From Chloroflexaceae bacterium (lineage in GTDB: Bacteria > Chloroflexota > Chloroflexia > Chloroflexales > Chloroflexaceae), in NCBI GenBank assembly GCA_028282325.1, contig JANQID010000067.1, forward strand, positions 28,811 through 92,810: a stretch of DNA of 64,000 nucleotides. Direction: 5' to 3'. Numbering within the stretch: the stretch's first letter is position 1; each line of letters starts with the position of its first letter. Positions 14,327 through 22,576 of this stretch are shown here, in pieces. Below the pieces are notes generated by a model, which saw only the letters and a list, made by a program, of their open reading frames with translations, was not told where the DNA came from and did not search any database. The translations under genes were made by a program, and so were the position numbers.

Positions 14327-15988
14327 ATGCGTCTGGTGACGACCGCGCATATGCGACGGCTTGAGCAAGTTGCCGTCGATGCTGGCGCAACCTGGTCTGG
14401 CTTGATGGAACAGGCTGGATGGGGGGTGGCCCAAGAAGCGTTACGCTATCTGGGTGATGCACGCGGACGGCGAGTGGTTGTGTTGGCAGGCCCGGGCAAC
14501 AACGGCGGCGATGGATTGGTAGTTGCGCGCCATTTGCACGATGCGCAGGCAATGGTTTCGCTCTATTTCTGGAATCGCGCTAACCCCGAACAAGACGCTA
14601 ACTGGCAGCGCTGCCGCCAACGTGATATGCCTGAGATGCTGGCCGCTGACGACGCAGGTTATGAGGTCTTACGGCGCTGGCTGGTCGATGCTGATCTTGT
14701 GATTGATGCGCTTCTAGGCATGGGTGTGAGCCGACCGGTGACGGGGAGTCTGGCGGAAGTTGTAATGCTGGTAAACCATACATCTGCTGAGCGCCGAACG
14801 TTGCGCACCTCCGATCAGCATCAGCGTGCGTTAGCCGTGCTGGCCGTCGATGTTCCGACCGGTATCGATTCTGATCGAGGGCTGGTAATGGGAACCGCAA
14901 TAGATGTTGATATGACCGTAGCAACAGGGCTGCCTAAACGTGGATTGGTGTTCTATCCTGGACGGGCGCACGCTGGGTCAATTTCGGTTGCGGATCTTGA
15001 TATTCCATCGATCTATCTGGAGGCAATTATGAGTAAAATGATAACAACGGCGCAAGCGCGTTCCTTGCTCCCCGCGCGCCCTGAAGACTCGCATAAAGGA
15101 ACCTTCGGCAAAGTAATGGTTGTCGCCGGCTCGCTTTTCTACCCTGGCGCGGCGATACTGGCGACCGCCGGCGCTGCGCGGGTCGGGGCCGGTCTGGTAA
15201 CGCTGGCCTCAGCGCGGAGTGTGCTTAGCGCCGGCGGTCGCTTGCCGGAGATCACGCTGCTGCCGCTTGCCGAAGCGGATTGGGGCGCCATTGGCCCAGA
15301 GGCGAGTGCGGAGCTTGGTAAGCGCCTGGAGAGTTACGATGCATTGTTGATCGGTCCAGGATTGGGGCAAGAAGAAGCAACCGTACAGTTTCTGCAACGC
15401 CTGCTTGGCCTGGATCAGCCCAAAACGCGGGGGTATGTCGGTTTTATCTCGCCTGCCGAAAAGACGAAACCAGACGAGACTGAGCAACGTGTCTTTGAAT
15501 TGCCCCCCGCGGTGCTTGATGCCGATGGGTTGAATATGCTGGCAAAGGTCGAAGGATGGAGCGAGCGGCTGCCACGCGAGCGCTTTGTTTTCACCCCCCA
15601 TCCCGGCGAGATGACGCGCTTGCTGGGGGTGGACGAACTCGACGCCGATCGCATCAAAGTCGCCGTCGATGCGGCTGCTCAGTGGGGACAGGTTGTTGTG
15701 CTCAAAGGAGCGACAACTGTGGTTTCCGCGCCGGATGGACGCAGCGTTACGCACGCCTTAGGCAACCCGGCGCTAGCCACTGCGGGAACAGGCGATGTGC
15801 TGGCCGGTGCGATCGCTGGCTTTCTGGCGCAGGGTTCAACCCTCTTCGATGCCGCAGTGCTCGGCGTCTATCTCCACGCTGCGGCCGGCCAACTGGCGCT
15901 TCAAGAATTGGGCGACGCCGGCGCACTGGCAAGCGATCTCTTGCCGCGCTTGCCGCTTGCTCTGAAACAACTGAAGGCCGATTCATAA
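14327..15988 (+). CDS. nnrD: Bifunctional NAD(P)H-hydrate epimerase/dehydratase
   Basis: 553 residues. ATG 14327 is chosen because of AGGAG at 14314-14318. N-terminal YjeF_N epimerase domain (about 1-220: GPGNNGGDGLVVARHL, DLVIDALLGMGV, AVDVPTGIDSDRG). C-terminal ADP- or ATP-dependent dehydratase domain (about 235-550: HKGTFGKVMVVAGS, FVFTPHPGEMTRLL, GNPALATAGTGDVLAGAIAG). Together they repair hydrated NADH and NADPH. Both domains are complete. It follows acpS and precedes a nucleoside phosphorylase gene on the same strand. Confidence 0.95.
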   Translation: MRLVTTAHMRRLEQVAVDAGATWSGLMEQAGWGVAQEALRYLGDARGRRVVVLAGPGNNGGDGLVVARHLHDAQAMVSLYFWNRANPEQDANWQRCRQRDMPEMLAADDAGYEVLRRWLVDADLVIDALLGMGVSRPVTGSLAEVVMLVNHTSAERRTLRTSDQHQRALAVLAVDVPTGIDSDRGLVMGTAIDVDMTVATGLPKRGLVFYPGRAHAGSISVADLDIPSIYLEAIMSKMITTAQARSLLPARPEDSHKGTFGKVMVVAGSLFYPGAAILATAGAARVGAGLVTLASARSVLSAGGRLPEITLLPLAEADWGAIGPEASAELGKRLESYDALLIGPGLGQEEATVQFLQRLLGLDQPKTRGYVGFISPAEKTKPDETEQRVFELPPAVLDADGLNMLAKVEGWSERLPRERFVFTPHPGEMTRLLGVDELDADRIKVAVDAAAQWGQVVVLKGATTVVSAPDGRSVTHALGNPALATAGTGDVLAGAIAGFLAQGSTLFDAAVLGVYLHAAAGQLALQELGDAGALASDLLPRLPLALKQLKADS

Positions 15989-16078
15989 CCGACGATGCAT
16001 TGAATGACTGCGTTTCCTTGTCAAGGTACGTTGCTGCGAGCTGTAAACCTATCGGGTGCGGTAGTATGTCTGTAGACT

Positions 16079-17440
16079 ATGAACACAGTAGATTTGATCG
16101 CCAAAAAGCGTGACGGGGGGGCCCTCTCGACGCAGGAAATCGAGTGGTTGATCGCCAACTACGCCGACGGAGCTATTCCCGACTATCAAATGGCCGCCTG
16201 GGCGATGGCCGTTGTGCTGCGCGGCATGGATTTGCGCGAAACGGTCGATTTGACGCTGGCTATGGCGCGTAGCGGCGAGATGCTCGATCTGCACGGAGTT
16301 GCGCCTGTAACGGTAGATAAACATTCCACAGGCGGCGTGGGTGACAAGACAACCCTGTTGCTGGCCCCCCTTGTCGCATCGCTGGGCTTGCCGGTGGCCA
16401 AGATGAGCGGTCGGGGGCTGGGTTTCAGCGGCGGCACGATCGATAAATTGGAGAGTATTCCAGGATTGCGCACTGATGTAACGCCGGAGGAGTTTCGACG
16501 GTCGGTGCGCGATATTGGCCTGGTAATCGCATCCCAGACGATCGATCTCGCCCCGGCGGATAAGCGCCTGTATGCGTTGCGCGATCTGACGGCAACCGTT
16601 GAGTCGATCCCGTTGATCGCCGCCAGCGTGATGAGCAAAAAGCTGGCAGCGGGAGCCGATTGCATCGTGCTTGATGTTAAATATGGCGCCGGCGCGTTTA
16701 TGCGTACGCTTGAACAGGCGCACCTCCTGGCGCGGACGATGGTGGATATAGGCCAGTGCGCTGGTCGGCGCATAGCCGCGGTGCTCAGCTCGATGGAACA
16801 GCCGTTGGGCTATGCGGTTGGCAATGCCCTGGAAGTTCGCGAAGCAGTTGCTGCCTTGCGCGGTGCTGGTCCGTCTGATCTGGTCGAGCTTTGTATGCAG
16901 TTAGGGACGCAGTTGCTGCTTTTGACTCGTAATCTTGAGAGATCGCCGACAAAGGCGACGCTTGACGCCGACGAAGCGCGACACATGTTGGAGCATACGC
17001 GGTTGAGTGGCGCGGCATGGCATATGTTCCGACAAATGGTCACGAATCAGGGCGGCGATCTGGCAGCGCTCGATGCCATCGCCGACGATGCAGACTCAAG
17101 CGCGTTCGCGTTACTGCGTGCGCCGGTGGTCATTGGACTTTATGCGCCGCAGGATGGGTATGTTGCATCAATTCAGCCCCGCGCGTTCGGCCTGGCGCTC
17201 AGCGATCTTGGCGGAGGGCGCAAACGCAAGGATGACGCGATCGATCCGGCGGTCGGGTTCATCCTGGTGGCGAAGGTCGGCGACGCCGTTGCTGCCGGCG
17301 ATCCATTGTTGTACATTCATGCTGCTAGCGAGTCCGATGCGACGCATGTGGCGCCGCACCTGATCGCGGCGTATACATTCACCGATCAACCGCCGGATAC
17401 CCCTTCGTTGGTATCGGAAGTCATTACAGTCGAGGCTTGA
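16079..17440 (+). CDS. Pyrimidine-nucleoside (thymidine) phosphorylase
   Basis: 453 residues from ATG 16079. It reversibly splits thymidine, deoxyuridine or uridine with phosphate, salvaging bases and sugar phosphates. The family signature around the phosphate site is clear: VDKHSTGGVGDKTTL (near 82) and KMSGRGLGFSGGTIDKLESI. KKLAAGADCIVLDVKYGAGAFM and a C-terminal lipoyl-like barrel (GDAVAAGDPLLYIHA) are also typical. Length matches Pdp/DeoA. Whether it prefers thymidine or both pyrimidine nucleosides cannot be read from the sequence. Confidence 0.93.
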   Translation: MNTVDLIAKKRDGGALSTQEIEWLIANYADGAIPDYQMAAWAMAVVLRGMDLRETVDLTLAMARSGEMLDLHGVAPVTVDKHSTGGVGDKTTLLLAPLVASLGLPVAKMSGRGLGFSGGTIDKLESIPGLRTDVTPEEFRRSVRDIGLVIASQTIDLAPADKRLYALRDLTATVESIPLIAASVMSKKLAAGADCIVLDVKYGAGAFMRTLEQAHLLARTMVDIGQCAGRRIAAVLSSMEQPLGYAVGNALEVREAVAALRGAGPSDLVELCMQLGTQLLLLTRNLERSPTKATLDADEARHMLEHTRLSGAAWHMFRQMVTNQGGDLAALDAIADDADSSAFALLRAPVVIGLYAPQDGYVASIQPRAFGLALSDLGGGRKRKDDAIDPAVGFILVAKVGDAVAAGDPLLYIHAASESDATHVAPHLIAAYTFTDQPPDTPSLVSEVITVEA

Positions 17441-17505
17441 TCAATGTGCTGTGCGAATAGCGTTCATCCGTAATTTTACAATGTTAATAACCAGTTGAGA
17501 AAGCT

Positions 17506-17889
17506 ATGCCAATCTACGAATACATTTGCCCTCAATGCAACGGTCGGTTTCAAAAGCTCGTGCGCGGATTTCATAATCCGGAGGGGCTCGCCTGCCCGCG
17601 CTGCGGTAATACTGAAGTGTCACGCGCCATTTCACGCTTTGCTGCACCGAAGTCGGAGGAAGCTCGCCTTGATTCTCTGGCCGATCCCGCGACATTCGCG
17701 GGGTTGGACGAAAATGATCCCCATTCGATCGCACGATGGGCGAAGAAGATGGGCAAGGAACTTGGCGAAGAAGTTGGCGAGGATTGGGACGAGATGGTAG
17801 ACCAGATGCTCGAAGAGGAGATGAGCGGCAAAGGCGGTGATAGTGACGCTGGCGCCGGAGGCCAAACTGACGATCTCGGCTGGGGATAA
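17506..17889 (+). CDS. FmdB-type zinc ribbon protein
   Basis: 127 residues from ATG 17506. N-terminal FmdB/CxxC_CxxC_SSSS ribbon: MPIYEYICPQCNGRFQKL and a second CPRCG at 31-35, two zinc-binding pairs. The C-terminal half is highly acidic (GEEVGEDWDEMVDQMLEEEM) and Gly-rich at the end, suggesting a disordered tail. Such proteins are widespread; a transcriptional role has been proposed for FmdB but is not established. It precedes hisG with a degenerate inverted-repeat element in between. Confidence 0.82.
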   Translation: MPIYEYICPQCNGRFQKLVRGFHNPEGLACPRCGNTEVSRAISRFAAPKSEEARLDSLADPATFAGLDENDPHSIARWAKKMGKELGEEVGEDWDEMVDQMLEEEMSGKGGDSDAGAGGQTDDLGWG

Positions 17890-17894
17890 TAATC

Positions 17895-17947
17895 GGTTTG
17901 AAAAGTTTGGCCCGGTCTGCCGGCGGTCGCTTTTCAGACAAATTCTG
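17895..17947. repeat. Short degenerate relative of the MITE-like element, copy C
   Basis: A 53-bp stretch between the FmdB-type gene and hisG. It carries TTTGAAAAG then TTTGGCCCGGTCT at the left and TTTTCAGACAAATTCTGAG at the right. These match the outer ends of copies A and B with the middle missing. It may be an internally deleted copy. Confidence 0.5.
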
Positions 17948-17958
17948 AGAGAACAGGT

Positions 17959-18978
17959 GTGAAGAACGCTCTCCTTCGTTTTGCGATTCCATCGAAAGGT
18001 TCCGGATACGACGATTCGGTAGCTTTGCTCGCAAGCTGCGGATTGCGGGTCTCGCGCGCGAACCCACGCCAATACACCGCAACGCTGCGGGGTTTGCCCG
18101 ATACCGAAGTGCTGCTCCATCGCCCCGCCGACATCGTCGAGAAAGTTGCTGAGGGCAGTATCGACATCGGCATCTCCGGCATCGACCTAGTGCTTGAACA
18201 GCGTGGCGATGATGAAGATCTGCTGGTTTTGATCGATGACCTGGGGTTCTGGCACGTTGAGCTAGTCTTTGCAGTACCGCAGACCTGGATTGATGTAAGT
18301 TCGTGGCAAGATCTTGCGGATCTTTCGGTCGAGCTGCAAAATCAAGGTCGCCCGCTGCGCATCGCAACCAAATATCAAAGCCAGGTGCGCAGTTTTTGTT
18401 ATAGCCAGGGCATCAACGCCTTCCAACTGGTCGACTCGCAGGGCGCCACCGAGGCTGCGCCGGGGCGGGGTTATGCCGACATTATCGCCGACATCACCGA
18501 AACCGGAACGGCTATTCGCGACAACAAGCTGAAGATCGTGGGCGGACCGATCATTCGCTCGCATGCGGCGCTGATCGGAAGCCGCATCACGCTGCGCGAC
18601 AACCCGCATCGCCTGGAACTGGTGCGCCAGTTGATCGAACTGATTGAAGCGCGGCGGCGGGGACGGCGGTTCTATTCGCTTACCGCAAACATCGCCAGCG
18701 CTTCGCTAGAGGCTATCGGGCGGCTGTTGGCGGCGCGCCCTGAATTGGCAGGGCTCCAGGGGCCGACTATTTCGCCGGTATGGAGTAAGCACGGCGATGC
18801 CGACGCAACAGAAACAGCATGGTATGCGGTGAATGTCACTGTGCCGCAGGATGAACTGATGCCGGCCGTTGATTATCTGCGCGACATCGGCGCCAGCAGC
18901 ATTACGTCGTTGCCGGTGCAATATGTGTTTCACGCCCGGAGTGACGCATTCACGCGGCTGATAGAAGCGCTCGGGTAA
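17959..18978 (+). CDS. hisG: ATP phosphoribosyltransferase, long form
   Basis: 339 residues from GTG 17959 (RBS weak; AGAGAAC upstream). It catalyses the first step of histidine biosynthesis, joining ATP and PRPP. Visible motifs: LLRFAIPSKGSGYDDSV at the N-terminus, DIGISGIDLVLEQ, ATKYQSQVRSFC and the PRPP loop region GRGYADIIADITETGTAIRDN. The extra C-terminal part (about 225-339) is the regulatory ACT-like domain of the long, HisZ-independent form. No other his genes are adjacent. Confidence 0.9.
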   Translation: MKNALLRFAIPSKGSGYDDSVALLASCGLRVSRANPRQYTATLRGLPDTEVLLHRPADIVEKVAEGSIDIGISGIDLVLEQRGDDEDLLVLIDDLGFWHVELVFAVPQTWIDVSSWQDLADLSVELQNQGRPLRIATKYQSQVRSFCYSQGINAFQLVDSQGATEAAPGRGYADIIADITETGTAIRDNKLKIVGGPIIRSHAALIGSRITLRDNPHRLELVRQLIELIEARRRGRRFYSLTANIASASLEAIGRLLAARPELAGLQGPTISPVWSKHGDADATETAWYAVNVTVPQDELMPAVDYLRDIGASSITSLPVQYVFHARSDAFTRLIEALG

Positions 18979-18999
18979 TTTGACATAATACGAAAGCGT

Positions 19000-19130
19000 A
19001 TAGACTGAAAAGACTGGGCCAGTCTCAAAACCGGCATACCATTGGACGTCCGAGAGCAATCTCCGTTGAAGCCTTCAGCAAACGTTTTCATAGAAGACTA
19101 GCCCAGTCTGCTTTCTGCACTTTCAGATAG
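19000..19130. repeat. MITE-like intergenic element, copy B
   Basis: About 131 bp between hisG and purM with the same order of blocks as copy A (3070-3201): CTGAAA, the palindrome AGACTGGGCCAGTCT (19011-19025), CAAAACCGGC, an ACGTC-GAG-GCAAT middle, the second palindrome AGACTAGCCCAGTCT and a terminal TTTCAG. The two copies differ at many scattered positions but have nearly identical length, showing old relatedness. Non-coding. Confidence 0.75.
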
Positions 19131-19150
19131 ACGCAACGAGGCAAGCTACT

Positions 19151-20173
19151 GTGACAGGTTCCTATAGAGATGCGGGCGTGGATATCGACGCCGCTGCCCG
19201 CGCCAAGACATTGATGGCGGCAGCTGTGCGATCGACACATAGCGCTGCCGTGCTTTCCAGCATAGGTTCATTCGGCGGCTGTTTCGATGCAGAGCTGGCG
19301 CTGGTTGATGTTGAAGCGCCGGTGTTAGTTTCCAGCACCGACGGCGTCGGCACCAAGACGATGGTCGCCGCCGCGCTGGGACGCTACGACACTGTCGGTC
19401 AGGATCTGGTCAACCATTGCATCAACGATATTCTGGTGCAGGGCGCACGCCCGTTGTTTTTTCTCGACTACGTCGCGGCGGCGCATCTCGAACCGGCGAT
19501 GATCGCCGATGTGGTCGGCGGCGTCGCCCGCGCCTGCCAGGAATCCGGATGTGCGTTGTTGGGCGGGGAAACGGCAGAAATGCCCGGCGTCTACGTCGAG
19601 GGAGCGTTCGATCTGGCCGGAACCATTGTTGGTGTGGCGCCGCGCCGCGAGATGCTGCCGCGCGCCGATGTCGCCCCCGGCGATGCCATTCTGGCGCTGC
19701 CGTCGAGCGGATTGCATACGAATGGCTATTCTCTGGCACGCCGGATCGCTGCGATGGTCGGCTATGACGCCCGCCCCGATGCACTCAGTGGGCAGAGCGT
19801 CGGCGAGGCGCTGCTGGCCGTGCATCGCTCCTATCTCCGCGACGTCACCGCCTTGCGCGCCGCCGCGCCGATCAAAGCGTTGGCCCATATCACCGGCGGC
19901 GGTGTCTTCGACAACCTGCCGCGTGTGTTGCCGCCCAACCTGGGAGCGGAGATCGTTCGTGGCGCCTGGCCGATTCCGCCGATCTGCGATTTCCTGGTCA
20001 AACATGGCAATGTTGTCGAGCCGGAAGCCTATCGCGTCTTCAATATGGGTTTGGGTATGCTAGCGGTCATTGCATCCGAATCTGTCGATGTGGCCCTTGC
20101 TGCCGAACTGGAGATCTACCGCGTGGGGCAGGTAGTTACAGGGAACGGCGTCCGGCTCCGTGATGCTGTATGA
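19151..20173 (+). CDS. purM: Phosphoribosylformylglycinamidine cyclo-ligase (AIR synthase)
   Basis: 340 residues from GTG 19151, with GAGG 8 nt upstream. It closes the imidazole ring in purine synthesis, using ATP. Motifs of the PurM/AIRS family: YRDAGVDIDAA, VSSTDGVGTKTMVA, VNHCINDILVQGARPLFFLDY, ALLGGETAEMPGVY and ALPSSGLHTNGYSLAR. Full family length. The following purC lies in the same orientation, directly adjacent, forming a small pur operon. Confidence 0.95.
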   Translation: MTGSYRDAGVDIDAAARAKTLMAAAVRSTHSAAVLSSIGSFGGCFDAELALVDVEAPVLVSSTDGVGTKTMVAAALGRYDTVGQDLVNHCINDILVQGARPLFFLDYVAAAHLEPAMIADVVGGVARACQESGCALLGGETAEMPGVYVEGAFDLAGTIVGVAPRREMLPRADVAPGDAILALPSSGLHTNGYSLARRIAAMVGYDARPDALSGQSVGEALLAVHRSYLRDVTALRAAAPIKALAHITGGGVFDNLPRVLPPNLGAEIVRGAWPIPPICDFLVKHGNVVEPEAYRVFNMGLGMLAVIASESVDVALAAELEIYRVGQVVTGNGVRLRDAV

Positions 20174-20199
20174 TCCGATCAAGCGGAAAGGAAGTCGCT

Positions 20200-20946
20200 A
20201 TGCAACTGGGTGAAAAACTCGCGGAAGGAAAAACCAAGATTGTCTATCTCCATCCGGAAGATTCGCAACTTGCCGTGCTCGCGCATAAAGATGGCATCAC
20301 GGCCGGCGACGGCGCGCGCCGAAACATTATCCCCGGCAAGGGCGCGCTTGCCGGACAAACCACGGCGAACGTATTCGCGTTGCTCAACCGCGCCGGTATT
20401 GCCACGCATTTTGTCGCTGCACCGGATCCGAAGCTCACGGTGGTGCGTCGCTGCGCAATGATCCCGCTCGAAGTCGTGACTCGACGCCTTGCTACCGGCT
20501 CGTACCTGAAACGACACCCTGATGTGGCCGAGGGTGCGCGCTTCGACCCGCCGCTGATCGAGTTTTTCCTCAAAGACGACGCGCGCCACGATCCGCTGAT
20601 CACCGAGGCGGAGATTGCTGCACAGGGCATTGCTACAGCCGGTGAAATCGCTCATATGACCGCCGCAGCGGTGCAAGTATTCACTGTGTTGGAACAGTCC
20701 TGGTCTTGGCAAGATGTCACGCTGGTCGATCTCAAAATCGAGTTTGGGCGTGACCAAGGCGGGGAGTTGCTGGTTGCGGATGTGATTGACAACGACTCAT
20801 GGCGGATCTGGCCGGGCGGTCAGAAAAGCCAGATGCTTGACAAGCAAGTCTATCGCAACGCCAGGCAGGTTGACGACGCAGTACTAGAAGAGGTTCGCCA
20901 GCGCTACGTGCAGGTTGTAGAGATGACGACGGCATTTCTGGAATAA
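20200..20946 (+). CDS. purC: SAICAR synthetase
   Basis: 248 residues. ATG 20200 is preferred because AAAGGAAG lies 6 nt upstream; an in-frame ATG at 20170 overlapping the purM stop would add 10 residues. It joins aspartate to CAIR in purine synthesis. Motifs: KLAEGKTKIVYLHPED, KDGITAGDGARRN, IPLEVVTRRLATGSYLKR and LVDLKIEFGRDQGGELLVADVIDNDSWRIW (read in two parts), all typical of PurC. Confidence 0.95.
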   Translation: MQLGEKLAEGKTKIVYLHPEDSQLAVLAHKDGITAGDGARRNIIPGKGALAGQTTANVFALLNRAGIATHFVAAPDPKLTVVRRCAMIPLEVVTRRLATGSYLKRHPDVAEGARFDPPLIEFFLKDDARHDPLITEAEIAAQGIATAGEIAHMTAAAVQVFTVLEQSWSWQDVTLVDLKIEFGRDQGGELLVADVIDNDSWRIWPGGQKSQMLDKQVYRNARQVDDAVLEEVRQRYVQVVEMTTAFLE

Positions 20947-21309
20947 TCGAAACCGGACGCCGCCGAACCGTCATACTCATCCACCAGGTCGCCTGATTGC
21001 GCCATATATTGAGCGAAGCGAAGAACAGCGCATTTCAAGCGCTGAGATCTCCGCTTCGCTCAGGATGACCACGTACAGTACGGCCCCGGATTTGGCATCA
21101 CGGCCCTTTTCTGGTACACAAACCTATGCGTGCTTCCCAGCACGAGAGTTCATACATTGCGAGCGCGTTCAACACGCCAATCCCGTCAAAACGTCAGGAT
21201 TTTTACCGTCACGTACCACGAGCATCACTCAGCATTGCCTGCCGATCGATGCGGCATTGCAGGCGTAATCTTGCCTGACAAATCAGTGTGACTTTCTGAT
21301 TGCCGAATA
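20947..21309. other. Intergenic region with a nested inverted repeat
   Basis: 363 bp between purC and the AP2-domain gene, which run toward each other. The only structure seen is the repeat at 21011-21071, listed separately. Short open frames here have no credible start or family resemblance. Confidence 0.6.
21011..21071. repeat. Nested inverted repeat of the TTCGCT-GCTCAG-ATGAC type
   Basis: GAGCGAAGCG (21011-21020) pairs with CGCTTCGCTC (21052-21061). Within the loop CAGCGC (21026-21031) pairs with GCGCTG (21039-21044). The right side, CGCTTCGCTCAGGATGAC, resembles the right half of the repeat at 63891-63993 (TTCGCTGCGCTCAGAATGAC). It may be a dispersed element that also serves as a terminator for purC. 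Confidence 0.55.
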
Positions 21310-22113
21310 TTAGCTTGTTGTTTTGCGGCTGCGCCGTTTGACGCTGCTCGATTTCGGGCGCGTCGGGTACATCTCGCGCATCTTCGACTGCCGCAGGGCT
21401 TGGGCGCGGCGCAGAGCTTCGCGCTCACCGTACTTGGCGATCGATATCGAAGTGCGGCGAACCACGCGCGGCGCGGGACTCCAAGTCACCTCGTAAGCCG
21501 GGCGCTCGCTCAACGTACCGTCCTTCGTCCGCGAACGCTTGGTGATGCGGCGAACACCGATCACGCCGGTTTTTGAGCGTCGGCTGCGACTCACAACAGG
21601 GCGATCGGTGCGGGGCTTCTTCAGCTCACGCTCGGCCTCATTGCGAAACTCGACGGCTTCGGCCAGCGCTTCATCCTTGCCCGAATACATTCGGTCGCTA
21701 AAGAATTTCACGCGCTGCTGACCCGCGTAGCTTACCCGCACATACCAGCCATGCGTGCGCTTCTTGGGCTGATCGATCCGACTAATGCTCTTGTAGCGTA
21801 TTCCGCCTTGTCCCTGCTCTCGGGATTCCGTCGCACCTGTCTCTTCCTTCTCCGGCATAGATGTTTCTTCACTCATGCTATCATCCTCCTCTGATCTGAG
21901 ATAATAACCGCTGCCCTGATTAACACGAGCCATCGGACTGTCTGGCTCAGCAGCGATAATCGAAAAGAACTGGCGTATCGAACTATCCGCGTAGTCGCGA
22001 TCCAGATACTCACGAACCCTGGTGAGCAGTTCTGTGCCGGTCACGGCTTCCGCCGGGCTTTTCGGCAGCACAACTGGCAGGATACGCAGCAGTTGCTCCC
22101 GAAGAGTGGACAT
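21310..22113 (-). CDS. Two-AP2-like-domain DNA-binding protein with winged-helix-like N-terminus
   Basis: 267 residues. ATG 22113 is chosen because AAGGAG lies about 8 nt upstream; the longer start at 22188 has none. Residues 1-75 look like a winged-helix or SAF-like module (LREQLLRILPVVL, GTELLTRVREYLDRDY). After a Glu-rich linker come two AP2-like units: one with GWYVRVSYAGQQRVKFFSD and EALAEAVEFRNEAE, the other with TGVIGVRRITKRSRTKDG, YEVTWSPAPRVVRRTSISI and REALRRAQALRQSKM. The tail is very basic (RPKSSSVKRRSRK). Bacterial AP2 domains are often linked to homing nucleases or mobile DNA; here the domains stand without a nuclease. Function unknown; DNA binding is inferred. Confidence 0.65.
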   Translation of the reverse strand: MSTLREQLLRILPVVLPKSPAEAVTGTELLTRVREYLDRDYADSSIRQFFSIIAAEPDSPMARVNQGSGYYLRSEEDDSMSEETSMPEKEETGATESREQGQGGIRYKSISRIDQPKKRTHGWYVRVSYAGQQRVKFFSDRMYSGKDEALAEAVEFRNEAERELKKPRTDRPVVSRSRRSKTGVIGVRRITKRSRTKDGTLSERPAYEVTWSPAPRVVRRTSISIAKYGEREALRRAQALRQSKMREMYPTRPKSSSVKRRSRKTTS

Positions 22114-22576
22114 ACCAAACGCTCCTTGTTGCTTGTCGCCTTGAACCTCGCTGGCTATTGATGCGTTCAAGGTTGTGTCTTTGCTCATCCGGGCAAGAAT
22201 GCGAGTGTGCTTATTGTATCAGGTTTTTTGTCAGAATGTAACCCCCCGTTATACAAAATATTAAAGTGTCTTAATCACCAGATTGAGTCGCCAGAGATAG
22301 TACGCCAAAACACTCTGCTGAGACAGCCGCCGGTTTGAGTTGTTGATACTTTATTTCACATCACTTATGAAAGCATCTTCAGCATAGCATGTCTTTACGG
22401 ACTGTCACCGCACCAAAATGCCAGGGTTAGTATTATAACACGTTTTTTAAATTCTCACCACACCAAATTGCCAGGAGAGGGTAATAATTTTGAAACTCGC
22501 GGTGCTACCATGTTTGGTGTAGAGGTCGTGAGAACGATCACGTCCTCATCATACAAAAGCTATTAAGGGAGATATG
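22114..22576. other. AT-rich divergent intergenic region with tandem operator-like repeats
   Basis: About 460 bp between the divergent AP2-domain gene and the orphan gene at 22577. It contains two near-identical 21-bp direct repeats (listed separately), an A+T-rich centre and a third partial motif, ACCATGTTTGGTG, at about 22508-22520 in inverted sense. No ORF with a credible start. Confidence 0.6.
22404..22474 (+). promoter_or_regulatory. Tandem 21-bp direct repeats with 50-bp period, candidate operator
   Basis: Copies at 22404-22424 and 22454-22474 share the core CACCAAA(A/T)TGCCAGG preceded by TCACC(G/A), with two mismatches in 21 bp. Their starts are exactly 50 bp apart, close to five helical turns, placing them on the same DNA face. 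They lie about 100 bp upstream of the orphan gene and 290 bp upstream of the AP2-domain gene. Confidence 0.55.

Noticed and set aside
21065..21268. Short plus-strand frame after purC (67 codons)
   Set aside because: No SD, TTG/ATG start inside a repeat, no recognisable motif.
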